Assembly: GCA_964501275.1 (NCBI GenBank)
Contig: CAZCSP010000014.1
Coordinates: 1-64,000 of the forward strand
Reading direction: 5' to 3'
From: 55-13 sp964501275
GTDB taxonomy: Bacteria; Armatimonadota; Fimbriimonadia; Fimbriimonadales; Fimbriimonadaceae
DNA length: 64,000 bases
Below are positions 1 through 8,321 of this stretch, in pieces (within the stretch, counting starts at the first letter, position 1; each line of letters opens with the position of its first letter). The position numbers and the translations under genes were made by a program. A model generated the notes under the pieces. The model had not been told where the DNA came from. It ran no database searches and saw only the letters and a program-made list of their open reading frames with translations.

Positions 1-128
1 TTGGGCCCATGGTACAAGACAACTCCACCCAAGACCTGCTTCTTCTGGTCATACTTGACATCGCCCAGAAGCACCCATTCCTTGGGATACCTCGTTTCAA
101 CTTGCTTGACTGTCACATACTCGCTCAC
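1..128 (-). CDS. Small conserved protein, N-terminal part (cut by window edge)
   Basis: An open frame starts at a GTG (126-128) and runs off the left edge. The peptide begins VSEYVTVKQVETRYPKEWVL and continues LLGDVKYDQKKQVLGG. I recall this style from small conserved hypothetical proteins encoded beside retropepsin-like proteases, but that is memory and not shown here. The start lies 4 nt beyond the stop of the upstream gene, so the two are probably cotranscribed. No function can be assigned. Confidence 0.5.
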   Translation of the reverse strand, partial: MSEYVTVKQVETRYPKEWVLLGDVKYDQKKQVLGGVVLYHGP

Positions 129-132
129 AACC

Positions 133-1104
133 CTATTCTCCCTCGATCCGCATCGACTTCACGATCTCTTTCATGCCCTTGCTTTGCACCACGAACACAT
201 ACGTCTTGTCAAACTGCAACCTCACCTCGAACGAGTCGGGCAGAATAACCTTCTCCGAGTAAGACTCCAGCATCTGCGGCTCTTTTCCATACGACGCCAC
301 GAACTGCTTTTGAAGATCGGTCTTGGGATTCTTGATCGCCTCCGCCATCCACTCGTCCGCCGCCCGAATGGCCGATGTCCCAAGCGAGGTCATGCGGACT
401 CGGAAGGGCGTTTGGTCTAGCTCATAAATCGTGTTGCGGTGAAAAAGCCGGGCAACGCTATCGGTGAAGAACGACTTGGGCGAGTCGATAGTATTGATCG
501 AGGCGACCAGGTCGTTGATGCGCAGGTGGCTCTCTGTCTCCTCGTCCAAAGTCCAAACTCCGCGGATCGCACGGGAGAGTTGGAAGCCGGAGGAGTTGGG
601 CTTGAGGAACAGAATGCGATACCCATACCGCACGCCCGCATCCTGGATGCCGGGACCATTCACCACCAGCATTCCGCCCGGAAGAAACTGGGGCTGGATG
701 TCGTATTGATAGCTCCAATCCAGCGCCTTGGGAACCGCAACGGGCTGACCCGAGACGGTGTTGAAAACCCTCAGCCGCGCCACCGCCCCCATCCTTACCC
801 CGATTGCCACCCGACCTGAGCCGAACGACACCGCCCCGCCCACCGACCCATACTCGGTCGAAGACAACTCCTCCGTCTGCACCGCTCTCGCGAACAGATC
901 GAGAATCTTCTCCACTTGGCCTGGCGTCGTCTTGGCATCGACCTCCGCTTTCAGCCGCGAGATCATCACATCCATGCACTTCACAATCGCCGGGTCGGCG
1001 GTTTCAGAGGGGAGCTCCGCCTTCCGCAGGGCAAAGGCATCCTTAAACGCCTGGACATCCTGATTCGGCGCAAGCACAACGGCGGCGATGAAGAGGGTCA
1101 GCAC
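133..1104 (-). CDS. Secreted hypothetical protein
   Basis: 323 residues. The N-terminus is a short hydrophobic stretch (MLTLFIAAVVLAP) that could be a signal peptide or anchor, followed by a charged soluble body without recognised motifs. It lies 54 nt downstream of a TPM-domain gene on the same strand and just upstream of the partial gene at the left edge, so it is probably the third of four cotranscribed genes. I do not recognise the family. The coding call rests on length, the signal-like start and tight operon spacing. Confidence 0.7.
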   Translation of the reverse strand: MLTLFIAAVVLAPNQDVQAFKDAFALRKAELPSETADPAIVKCMDVMISRLKAEVDAKTTPGQVEKILDLFARAVQTEELSSTEYGSVGGAVSFGSGRVAIGVRMGAVARLRVFNTVSGQPVAVPKALDWSYQYDIQPQFLPGGMLVVNGPGIQDAGVRYGYRILFLKPNSSGFQLSRAIRGVWTLDEETESHLRINDLVASINTIDSPKSFFTDSVARLFHRNTIYELDQTPFRVRMTSLGTSAIRAADEWMAEAIKNPKTDLQKQFVASYGKEPQMLESYSEKVILPDSFEVRLQFDKTYVFVVQSKGMKEIVKSMRIEGE

Positions 1105-1158
1105 AGCAGGATTATGGACGCCTCACGAAGCGCCGGATTGCAGGAGGTCCTGGGATCG

Positions 1159-1824
1159 CTAGCAAAAATACAGGCGATCCGACCTCTCATTCACATCTTC
1201 AGGATCGGCAGACAGATGTTCCCGCAGGAGATTGCCCGTCAGCTCAAGGCCCCCTACCACACCCTTGACAGGATCGCCCGCGCGGATTCCCGCCAAGATG
1301 GCGTCGCGGATCGCCTCCCACTGCTTGGAACCGATCCGATCCGCCACCAGGTCGTCGCCGATCACCACCACCGTCTGCTCGACGTCCGCAATAAAGATGA
1401 GGACGCCTGTATTCCGTTCGGTCTTGGAGACGCGATACTTCTGAAAAGCGAATGCAGCGGCGATCTCGGCTCGTCTCTGGAGCGCCTGCTTGGAGACAAA
1501 CACAGTGGCGATCTTGGGAAATCGCCAAGCCAGGAACTGCCCCAACGTGTAGCCCCCGATCAGGCTGAGAAGCACATAGGCCAAAGGAATCCGCACATGA
1601 AGCGTTTCCCAAGAGCCTTGATCGATGCCCTGCAACGCCAGCCAAACACCAGTGAGGACCGCCAGGGCGACCATAAACGAGAAGATGGCATCCTCACGAC
1701 CATATTCACCGGCCCTTTGGCTGGCAACCACGACCACTTCCCCACTGGTGCCCTGTTCCGCCGCCCCAATGGCCTGTTGGATCTTCGCCTTCCCAGCAAC
1801 CAGTTCATGTCTGACATTCACCAT
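1159..1824 (-). CDS. TPM-domain membrane protein
   Basis: 221 residues. The N-terminal part contains the pattern IGAAEQGTSGEVVVV typical of the TPM fold (the domain of YgcG and thylakoid TLP18.3 proteins). Two hydrophobic segments follow (around residues 50-70 and 80-100). The second half again resembles TPM (NTGVLIFIADVEQTVVVIGD). There is no signal peptide, so it is probably an inner-membrane protein. Its start overlaps the stop of the upstream TPM gene by 7 nt, implying translational coupling and joint function. The biochemical role of such pairs is not settled; phosphatase and protein quality-control roles have been proposed for the family. Confidence 0.75.
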   Translation of the reverse strand: MVNVRHELVAGKAKIQQAIGAAEQGTSGEVVVVASQRAGEYGREDAIFSFMVALAVLTGVWLALQGIDQGSWETLHVRIPLAYVLLSLIGGYTLGQFLAWRFPKIATVFVSKQALQRRAEIAAAFAFQKYRVSKTERNTGVLIFIADVEQTVVVIGDDLVADRIGSKQWEAIRDAILAGIRAGDPVKGVVGGLELTGNLLREHLSADPEDVNERSDRLYFC

Positions 1825-2582
1825 GACCCGCTGGCGCCGCCTCCTCCGCTGGACCCGCCCCCGCTGAAGTCGCTCCCGCCCCAGCTCGATCCACTATCGC
1901 TGCTACCGCTTTCAAAATGGATGTTCGAAATCCCGTTGCCAATTCCGCGCATCATTCGGCCTGCCCAGCCTTCCATTCTGTCGCGGATGAAACTGATAAT
2001 CATCATGAACAGGAACGACCCACCACCAAGCAACGCAAAAGGCGCCCACGCGGGAATAGGTGGACGCGGCACTTTGCCCAGGCGAACCATCGAGTCCAGA
2101 GCCGTCACCCCGTTGCGGATGCCACCAGAGAAGTTGCCCTTCTTGAACTCGGGGATGATCCAACCATCCATGATCTTCTGGCAGTCCGAGTCTTTGGTGT
2201 AGCCCCAACCCGCTCCCAGCTCGATGCGAGCCTTGCGGTCGTCGCGGGCGACGAAGAGCAGGACGCCCTTGTTCGTACGGCGGTCCCCAATGGCCCAAGC
2301 GTTGAAAAGGGTGGTGGCGTACCAGTCTGCGTCATGAGCGCCGATAGAGGCTAGCGAGGGCACGGTGACGACGACGATGGGAGCTTGTGCCTGCTGCTTG
2401 GCCCCGTCCGAGATTCCATTGATGACTCGGATATCCTCGGCGCTGAGCATCCCCGCCTTGTCGAGAACGTATCCTGAGGAAGGCATGGGGAGGATCGTGA
2501 CGTTCTGTTGAGCCATGCCCGCCATTGCGGCAAAGCACAGCCCCGTTAGCATCAAACCTCGCCAGATGGGTGGTTTCTTCAC
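1818..2582 (-). CDS. Secreted TPM-domain protein, YgcG type
   Basis: 254 residues. A signal peptide (MKKPPIWRGLMLTGLCFAAM...GMAQQ) leads into a TPM domain (YVLDKAGMLSAEDIRVING; RTNKGVLLFVARDDRKARIE; GWGYTKD). One transmembrane segment lies near residue 190 and the C-terminus is Gly/Ser-rich ending SGGGGASGSW. This is the classic YgcG architecture, in which the TPM domain faces the periplasm or cell exterior. It is the first gene of the minus-strand set and is followed by a second TPM gene with overlapping ends. No catalytic role can be proven from sequence. Confidence 0.85.
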   Translation of the reverse strand: MKKPPIWRGLMLTGLCFAAMAGMAQQNVTILPMPSSGYVLDKAGMLSAEDIRVINGISDGAKQQAQAPIVVVTVPSLASIGAHDADWYATTLFNAWAIGDRRTNKGVLLFVARDDRKARIELGAGWGYTKDSDCQKIMDGWIIPEFKKGNFSGGIRNGVTALDSMVRLGKVPRPPIPAWAPFALLGGGSFLFMMIISFIRDRMEGWAGRMMRGIGNGISNIHFESGSSDSGSSWGGSDFSGGGSSGGGGASGSW

Positions 2583-2864
2583 GACCGAAACATACTACTC
2601 GGTTTGGCAGATCGGGGTTGCTAAACCGTAGCCTGGCGACCAAAGCTTTGAGATGGTGCAAGTACAGCCCACAAAGGTCCAAACAACCTTCCGCCTACGC
2701 CTGTAGAACCACGGTGTAACGGTGGACACGGTGAAGGCACGGCGAATCCACCGTGAAACGCCGCGTCCGCTGTGCCACAGTGGCGACCTGAACAGCTTGC
2801 AACCTCTACAAGATTCCACGACCTGGCAGGTCGTGGGACGCATGGGCAGGCTGCCCATGCCACG
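2583..2864. repeat. Intergenic palindromic repeats, including copy 1 of a 58-bp repeat
   Basis: The gap between the TPM operon and the Spy-like gene is full of short inverted repeats. At 2807-2864 lies a 58-bp element made of two hairpins: arms cacgacct/aggtcgtg (2817-2835) and catgggca/tgcccatg (2841-2859), each with a 3-nt loop, joined by GGGACG. It is the exact reverse complement of 21788-21845. It ends on the base before the stop codon of the Spy-like gene. The promoter of the TPM operon must also lie in this gap, but I cannot place it. Confidence 0.8.
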
Positions 2865-3440
2865 TTAGTCCCACTTAAACGGCTTGCCTTTCAACGTTTC
2901 AAACTTCGCTTTCTGGTCCTTATCCAAGACGCCCTCCAACTTCTTCCTCGCCGCATCCCGTAGGGGCTTCGACTCTTCGGGACCGACCCGGCCACCGTTG
3001 GACATCGCCAGATCCCGGATGTCGTCGGCGTAGTTTTGGGCAATCTCGCTCACCCTTCTCTTCTGGGCATCGCTCAATCCGACCGTCTTCGCTACATCGG
3101 GATCGTTGAGCGCCATTTGGCCTTCCCTCTGAATCCAGACCTCGGTCAGCCGCTTGTCTTGGGCGGGGGTGATCGCTTTTTTGAGGGCGTTCTTGATCGC
3201 CTCCATGTCGGTCCCCTGCCCGATCCGCATCCGCATTCGGCCCTCGCCATCAGCGCTGATCGAGTCTCCCCCCGCCGCCGCAACCGCCTTCTTTTGGGCG
3301 TCGGTCAACTTCAACTCCGCTTGAACCTTGGGGTTGAACAACAAGAACTGGCGCGGCATCGCCCCAACCGAAAACTGTTGCGCCGAGGCAAAGGCGACCG
3401 CCGTCAGCATCGCCAAAAACGTGAATCCAATCTTCCTCAT
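2865..3440 (-). CDS. Spy/LTXXQ-like secreted protein
   Basis: 191 residues with a clear signal peptide (MRKIGFTFLAMLTAVAFASAQQ). It has two LTDAQKKAV / LSDAQKRRV type motifs, typical of helical LTXXQ (Spy/CpxP-like) periplasmic proteins that act as chaperones or stress sensors. An AGGAGG ribosome site lies just upstream of the ATG. It is followed directly by a palindromic repeat. A second protein of the same style is encoded at 49093-49689. Family assignment rests on the short motifs and all-helical character, so it is moderate. Confidence 0.75.
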   Translation of the reverse strand: MRKIGFTFLAMLTAVAFASAQQFSVGAMPRQFLLFNPKVQAELKLTDAQKKAVAAAGGDSISADGEGRMRMRIGQGTDMEAIKNALKKAITPAQDKRLTEVWIQREGQMALNDPDVAKTVGLSDAQKRRVSEIAQNYADDIRDLAMSNGGRVGPEESKPLRDAARKKLEGVLDKDQKAKFETLKGKPFKWD

Positions 3441-3535
3441 CGTGTCCTCCTAGAAACGAGAATCACGATTTAATTCGTATAAAGTGAATGGGATAGTTCC
3501 CACTCTGCCAAAAAAAGAAGAGCTTGGGAGCCTTA

Positions 3536-5359
3536 TCAGCGGGCCGCCAAGGCATCGTCTTCCTGCTCGAAGGTGCCGTAGTAGTAAGGCGTCTGGGACT
3601 CGAACTCGCCTGCGCAGGTGTCCACCATCTTGAAAACGGGCATGACCTTTTGGCGCTCGATCTCCTTACACACCGTCATCCCATACTGCGCCCACCGCTC
3701 GCGTTTCTCCACCGGCCAGTTTGTATTGAAGTCAGCAAACTGAGGCATGATCTCTGCCACTCTCCCGACCAACTCCTCAAAATTCTCGCTCGATACTTCA
3801 GCCAATGCGCCGACCTTCTTCATGATGTAGTTCCATTCTTGATAAAGCTTGGGTTCAAAGCCAAGCAAGCTCAAGAGAGTCGGCGATGGGAAGCCCATCA
3901 GAAAGGCTTCCTCAATCAATGCGCCGACTGGCTCTGATTCTCCAAGCGTTTCTCGCACCTTGACCAGCCTCTGCTCAATCCCCAACAACGTCTCAATCTT
4001 CCGCAAGAACCACTTGTCCACACGGCTGAGCTTGTTCACCCGCTCCACTCCCCAACCGCGCCGCAAGCCCTCCGCAATCGCCCAAAGCCGCTCATCCGTC
4101 GGCTTCTGGATCGCGTTGGCCAAGGGCTCATCCACCATCTCCTGGAACTTGGGATGGCGCAAGTCCTTCTGCTTCACCTCCAACCCCCGAATCGCCTTCA
4201 TAAACGCCGACTCAAAGGTCCGGTCGATCGCCATGACCTCGCCGGTGGCTTTCATCTGGGTGAAAAGCGAACGGTCGCCGGAGGCAAACTTGTCGAACGG
4301 CCAGCGCGGGATTTTGACCACGATGTAGTCGAGCGCAGGTTCAAAACAGGCTTTGGTGGTGCCCGTCACCTGGTTATCGATCTGGTCCAAGGTCAGGCCA
4401 ACCGCAATCTTGGCGGCAACCCGAGCAATCGGATAACCCGTCGCCTTGGAGGCCAAAGCCGAGGAGCGGGAGACGCGGGGGTTGACTTCGATGATGTAGT
4501 AGTCGAAGCTGTCCGGGTTCAGGGCCATCTGGACGTTGCAACCGCCCTCGATGCCCAGCGCGTTGATGATCTTGAGCGAGGCGGTGCGCATCATGTGGTA
4601 CTCGATGTCGCTCATGGTCTGGCTGGGCGCGACCACGATGGAGTCGCCGGTGTGGACCCCCATGGGGTCGAAGTTCTCCATGTTGCAGACCGTGATGCAG
4701 TTCCCCGCCGAGTCCCGCATCACCTCATACTCGATCTCTTTCCAACCCAAAAGCGACCGCTCGACCATGATTTGGGATCGCATCGAGAGCTTCAGACCTT
4801 TTAGACCAGTCTCCAAAAGCTCCTCGCGGGTATTGGCGATGCCGCCGCCGGTTCCGCCGAGGGTGTAGGCCGGGCGGATGATGCAAGGGTAAGGAACGAC
4901 GTCTAGAATCTCTTCAAGCTGTTCAGGAGTCTCGATGATCCAGCTCTCAGGAACTGGCTCCTTGATCTCGTGCATCAGGGCTCGGAACTGCTCGCGGTCC
5001 TCGGCCTTGCGGATGGCGCTCAGCGGGGTTCCCAGGAGCTTGACGTTGTACTTCTCCAGAATGCCCTCGTCGTGAAGTTGGGTTGCCAGGTTCAAACCAG
5101 TTTGGCCGCCAAGGGTAGGAAGCAGGGCGTCGGGCCTTTCACGGGCGATAACCCGTTCGCAGAAATCGGTGTTGAGCGGTTCGATGTAAAGGGCGTCCGC
5201 CACGCCGGGATCAGTCATGATGGTAGCGGGATTGGAGTTGATGAGGACGACCTCATGGCCCTCCTCCTTCAAGCTCTTGCAAGCCTGAGTCCCCGCATAA
5301 TCGAACTCCGCTGCTTGACCGATGACGATGGGACCGGAGCCGATAACAAGGACCTTCAT
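3536..5359 (-). CDS. carB: Carbamoyl-phosphate synthase large subunit, N-terminal half
   Basis: 607 residues from the start MKVLVIGSGPIVIGQAAEFD. This is the carboxyphosphate half of CarB: pre-ATP-grasp fold, ATP-grasp domain (GGTGGGIAN; NPRVSRSSALASKATGYPIA) and oligomerisation region ending FKMVDTCAGEFESQTPYYYG. In E. coli CarB (1,073 residues) the matching point is about residue 550. The second ATP-grasp and allosteric domains are absent, and neither neighbour supplies them, so the C-terminal half must be encoded elsewhere. An upstream in-frame ATG at 5449 overlaps the divergent gene and would add 30 unrelated residues. Role: carbamoyl phosphate for pyrimidines and arginine. Confidence 0.9.
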   Translation of the reverse strand: MKVLVIGSGPIVIGQAAEFDYAGTQACKSLKEEGHEVVLINSNPATIMTDPGVADALYIEPLNTDFCERVIARERPDALLPTLGGQTGLNLATQLHDEGILEKYNVKLLGTPLSAIRKAEDREQFRALMHEIKEPVPESWIIETPEQLEEILDVVPYPCIIRPAYTLGGTGGGIANTREELLETGLKGLKLSMRSQIMVERSLLGWKEIEYEVMRDSAGNCITVCNMENFDPMGVHTGDSIVVAPSQTMSDIEYHMMRTASLKIINALGIEGGCNVQMALNPDSFDYYIIEVNPRVSRSSALASKATGYPIARVAAKIAVGLTLDQIDNQVTGTTKACFEPALDYIVVKIPRWPFDKFASGDRSLFTQMKATGEVMAIDRTFESAFMKAIRGLEVKQKDLRHPKFQEMVDEPLANAIQKPTDERLWAIAEGLRRGWGVERVNKLSRVDKWFLRKIETLLGIEQRLVKVRETLGESEPVGALIEEAFLMGFPSPTLLSLLGFEPKLYQEWNYIMKKVGALAEVSSENFEELVGRVAEIMPQFADFNTNWPVEKRERWAQYGMTVCKEIERQKVMPVFKMVDTCAGEFESQTPYYYGTFEQEDDALAAR

Positions 5360-5447
5360 TCCAAGGTCGGAGTGTACCGGATTGCACAATGCCCTCCCTT
5401 GTTCGAAAAATCTCGAACAAATCGCGTAAACTCCAGAAGAAGCAATC

Positions 5448-6476
5448 ATGGAACACAGACTTCTCGGCTATTCGGGGCTCAAGGTCCCTGTACTCACCCT
5501 TGGCACCGGCACCTTTGGGGGCAAGGGGGACTTCTTCAAAGGGTTCGGCTCCTCTGACGCCCAAGAAGCCAAACGCCTAGTGGACATCTGCCTGGAGGCC
5601 GGGGTCACCATGTTCGATAGCGCGGATGTCTACTCGGGCGGGGTGGCGGAGGAGATTCTTGGCCAGGCCATCCATGGGAGACGCGACCAGGTTCTCATCT
5701 CCACCAAAGGCACCTTCACTTTTGGCCCCGGACCCAACAACGTCGGCTCCTCGCGCCAGCACCTCACCGACGCCATCCACGGCAGTCTGAAACGCCTCGG
5801 CACCGACTATATCGACCTCTACCAACTCCACGGCTTCGACGCCCAGACCCCCATCGAGGAGACGCTCAACACGCTCGACGACTTCGTCAAGGCGGGCAAG
5901 ATTCGGTATGTCGGGTGTTCCAATTTCTCGGGTTGGCATCTGATGAAGTCGCTCGCGATCTCGGAGAAATACAACCTGCCCCGCTATGTCGCGCACCAGG
6001 CCTACTACTCGCTGGTCGGGCGGGATTATGAGTGGGAGCTGATGCCCTTGGCCCTGGATCAAAAGGTCGGGACGGTGGTGTGGAGTCCGCTGGGATGGGG
6101 ACGGCTCACCGGGAAAATCCGGCGCGGACAGCCCATCCCGGAGAACAGCCGCCTGCAGAACAAGACCACTGTGGAGGGCGGTCCCCAGATTCTGGAGGAG
6201 TTCCTCTACCAAGTGGTGGACGCTATCGATGAGGTGGCCCAAGAGACTGGTAAAACCGTCCCCCAGGTCGCCCTCAACTGGCTCCTCCAGCGCCCCACCG
6301 TCGCCACCGTCATCATCGGCGCGAGAAACGAGGAGCAGTTGAGACAGAACCTGGGCGCCATCGGCTGGAACCTCACGCCCGAGCAAATCCAGAAGCTAGA
6401 CCAAGCCAGCACCACCACCCTCGCCTACCCCTACTGGCACCAAGACGGGTTCAGTAGGAATCCTCGGCCAGTCTAG
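5448..6476 (+). CDS. Aldo/keto reductase
   Basis: 342 residues of TIM-barrel AKR type. The start MEHRLLGYSGLKVPVLTLGTG is typical of the YghZ/Tas-like group. The catalytic tetrad is visible: Asp and Tyr in FDSADVYSGG, Lys in LISTKGTF and His in YQLHGFD. The NADPH-site region near the C-terminus (VIIGARNEEQLRQNL) is present. It is divergent from carB with about 90 nt between starts. The substrate is unknown; members reduce aldehydes or ketones, often detoxifying methylglyoxal-like compounds. Confidence 0.93.
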   Translation: MEHRLLGYSGLKVPVLTLGTGTFGGKGDFFKGFGSSDAQEAKRLVDICLEAGVTMFDSADVYSGGVAEEILGQAIHGRRDQVLISTKGTFTFGPGPNNVGSSRQHLTDAIHGSLKRLGTDYIDLYQLHGFDAQTPIEETLNTLDDFVKAGKIRYVGCSNFSGWHLMKSLAISEKYNLPRYVAHQAYYSLVGRDYEWELMPLALDQKVGTVVWSPLGWGRLTGKIRRGQPIPENSRLQNKTTVEGGPQILEEFLYQVVDAIDEVAQETGKTVPQVALNWLLQRPTVATVIIGARNEEQLRQNLGAIGWNLTPEQIQKLDQASTTTLAYPYWHQDGFSRNPRPV

Positions 6477-6704
6477 GAACGACGAAGCCCTGTAGGCGGC
6501 GGATGCATTGTGCCGCCGTCATACTTGCAGTGAGTAGGAGTCCTGTAGACCTGGAATGGTTTGTGCCCGGGCTATCGAAACCCCCAACACTCGGCAAGAC
6601 GGCTAAGATGTTCAACCGACAATCCGAGCAGGTACCCTCAAAGTAGTCCATTTTGCGTGTGCCTTCATGATTCCTGCGTCGCAAGGGAAGGATCAGGGAC
6701 TTTT
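6477..6704. repeat. Intergenic gap with 32-bp repeat, copy 1
   Basis: The gap holds a 32-bp sequence at 6489-6520 (cctgtaggcggcggatgcat...) that recurs at 21857-21888 with one mismatch. It has GC-rich complementary ends (ggcggc / gccgcc), so it can fold as a hairpin just after the aldo/keto reductase stop and might serve as a terminator. Nothing else is recognised apart from a purine-rich ribosome site before the lipoprotein gene. Confidence 0.6.
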
Positions 6705-7124
6705 ATGACTAAGTTCTATCCGTTGAGTTTGTTATCGTCAGTTTTTGTCCTGCTATGTTTGGCTTGTGGAAAAGGCCCTAGCATAGTCGGAGACTGGGCA
6801 CTGGATTTGTCGCTCAGTAAAATAAGCGAACTCAGCAAGAACAACGCGCCGAGCGATGCCCCTTTCAAATTGAAACTAAACAAAGATGGCACGTTCGAGA
6901 TGTATCCTTTCTTTTTAGAAGGAAATTGGAACTTGGATTCCGACATTCTCAATCTCAAACCCAGCACCACTTCTGCCCCTCTTGAAGTGATAGTCACAGG
7001 CAAATCCGTAGGTAAAACCCCGTCATTCACGATGAACTTGGATAACAAGGGAAATCTCGTATGGAGCCCCAACAAAGGAAACCCTAATTCTTCGGTGAAA
7101 TTTGTGTTTACAAAAAAACCTTAA
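6705..7124 (+). CDS. Small lipoprotein, lipocalin-like
   Basis: 139 residues from ATG 6705, preceded by purine-rich ribosome-site sequence; the longer open frame upstream has no signal sequence and is not used. A lipoprotein signal ends LLCLAC-GKG, with Cys as the lipidation site. The mature part begins IVGDWALDLS and alternates short beta-strand-like segments (DGTFEMYP, GNWNLDSDIL). This resembles small lipocalin-like lipoproteins that measure added-versus-baseline terms. The protein at 58637 has the same plan. Base composition is more A+T-rich than neighbours, hinting at transfer. Function unknown. Confidence 0.7.
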   Translation: MTKFYPLSLLSSVFVLLCLACGKGPSIVGDWALDLSLSKISELSKNNAPSDAPFKLKLNKDGTFEMYPFFLEGNWNLDSDILNLKPSTTSAPLEVIVTGKSVGKTPSFTMNLDNKGNLVWSPNKGNPNSSVKFVFTKKP

Positions 7125-7166
7125 CGAGGCCGTCGTTGACTAACGGATTCTGTGTCACTGGGAAGA

Positions 7167-7421
7167 TCAAGAGCTTGCCGATCTCCTGTACAGCGTTATC
7201 TGCCAGCTGGTTCCGACCGTAGAAGCAATGGCCAAGGCCAGCGCCCAAGCAAGATGGCCCTCGCTCAAGAGGCCAACAGTCAGGAACGCAGGCAGGACCG
7301 ATAACAGCAGGCCAGCGCTAATACACTTCCAACTTGTGTCGTCTTGGGAGCGAAGATACAGGTGCCACCCGAGGTTGAATACAAAAGCCAGCACCCCAAT
7401 GGTCCAACTCAAGACGATCAT
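7167..7421 (-). CDS. Small membrane protein, hypothetical
   Basis: 84 residues with two or three hydrophobic segments (IVLSWTIGVLAFVFNLGW; ISAGLLLSVLPAFLTVGLL; WALALAIASTVGTSW) and a basic C-terminus. It is probably an integral membrane protein. No family is recognised and no operon partner exists. It is kept because the hydrophobic pattern is coherent and no other frame here is better. Confidence 0.4.
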   Translation of the reverse strand: MIVLSWTIGVLAFVFNLGWHLYLRSQDDTSWKCISAGLLLSVLPAFLTVGLLSEGHLAWALALAIASTVGTSWQITLYRRSASS

Positions 7422-7794
7422 ACAAGCTGATCATATCCCCTTTGATGCCTCCACTTGAGGAACGAGACGTGGAAGCATCCAATCTGTCATCACCAAAGGT
7501 TAAAGGCCCTTTTCCCTTGAGGGGGAAAGGGTTTGGGATAGAGGTGACGCCTGCCAACTATCACCACCCGGACGCCCAAGCGCTCTACCCGCCTCACCCC
7601 CACCCTAAATCCCTCGCCCCATCAAGGGGGAGGGACTTTTTAATCACTCTGCGGTTAAGGACTATTGCGACTTGTACAAGCTTCGCCCGGACTGGAAAGT
7701 CAGGGCCACGCAGACCGGGACCTGGAGGTCCAGGCTATGGTGTGATTGTTTCGCGAACTGCGGTTGCGCTGTGAGCGGGGTCTGGCGTCGCGGG
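7422..7794. repeat. Gene-free region with two copies of a terminator-like dispersed repeat
   Basis: 373 nt without a convincing gene. Copy A (about 7505-7555) reads as a C-rich/G-rich hairpin followed by gtttgggatagaggtgacgc. Copy B (about 7592-7643) is a related inverted copy ending ggagggactttttaa. The same family occurs at 48262-48311 and 49818-49867. The hairpin plus T-run resembles a rho-independent terminator. These copies lie downstream of the minus-strand ferredoxin gene. Confidence 0.65.
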
Positions 7795-8115
7795 TTAGGG
7801 CTCCAATTCCACGCCGGGGTCCCAGCCTTGTTCGCTGGCTCGCATCAGGACTTTGACTTCGATATCCGAATGCACCCGCACCTGGCAGGAGAGGCGGAAT
7901 TGGCCGAGAACGCCGTCTTCCTCCAGGCACCCCCGCTCTTTCTCGCCCATCGGCGGCTCGGGAGTGAGGAACTGGACTCGGCAGGTGGTGCATCGGGCGT
8001 TGCCGCCACAGCGATGGCTGATGTCGATCCCGTTCTGCTCGATGGCGAGGGCCAGCTTGGCGCCTTCTTCAGCGGTGAAGGTATGGCCGTCGGCGGTGAC
8101 TTGGTAGGCAGGCAT
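7795..8115 (-). CDS. 2Fe-2S ferredoxin, plant type
   Basis: 106 residues from MPAYQVTADG. The cluster loop HRCGGNARCTTCRVQ carries three of the four cysteine ligands and the fourth is in FRLSCQVRV. This is the beta-grasp [2Fe-2S] ferredoxin fold that carries electrons in the cytosol. Open frame continues 58 codons upstream, but that part is a translated G/C-rich repeat region, so the inner ATG is preferred. No redox partner is adjacent, so the electron acceptor is unknown. Confidence 0.88.
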   Translation of the reverse strand: MPAYQVTADGHTFTAEEGAKLALAIEQNGIDISHRCGGNARCTTCRVQFLTPEPPMGEKERGCLEEDGVLGQFRLSCQVRVHSDIEVKVLMRASEQGWDPGVELEP

Positions 8116-8321
8116 GTTGGGGGCTATCTTACCGCGGCTTTCGGTCTCCCTCCTCCAAGTGGCTCGCCTTGGAGGAGGAGGGGAGGAGGTTTCGGTTGTA
8201 ATCGCCGCAAGGCTTGTGGGGAACGGACCTCTTCCCACTACAAGCTCAAACCCCTCCTCCCCGGCCTTCGGGTAGGAAGGGGCTTTCAACCCTCCCCCAA
8301 AAGGTATCCTTTCCCCTTGGT
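8116..8321. repeat. Intergenic palindromic region
   Basis: The divergent gap between ferredoxin and apt has a strong hairpin, arms at 8149-8159 and 8168-8178 (ctcctccaag / cttggaggag core). A second, imperfect C-rich/G-rich repeat follows at about 8250-8283. The two may be one composite element. The promoters of both genes must lie here but I cannot assign boxes. Confidence 0.5.

Noticed and set aside
916..2202. 428-codon plus-strand frame opposite the TPM genes
   Set aside because: Antisense shadow of three coherent minus-strand genes, two with recognisable TPM domains.
8214..8321. Longer N-terminus for apt
   Set aside because: The extra 36 residues come from the C-rich/G-rich repeat; adenine phosphoribosyltransferases start at MPELL-like positions.
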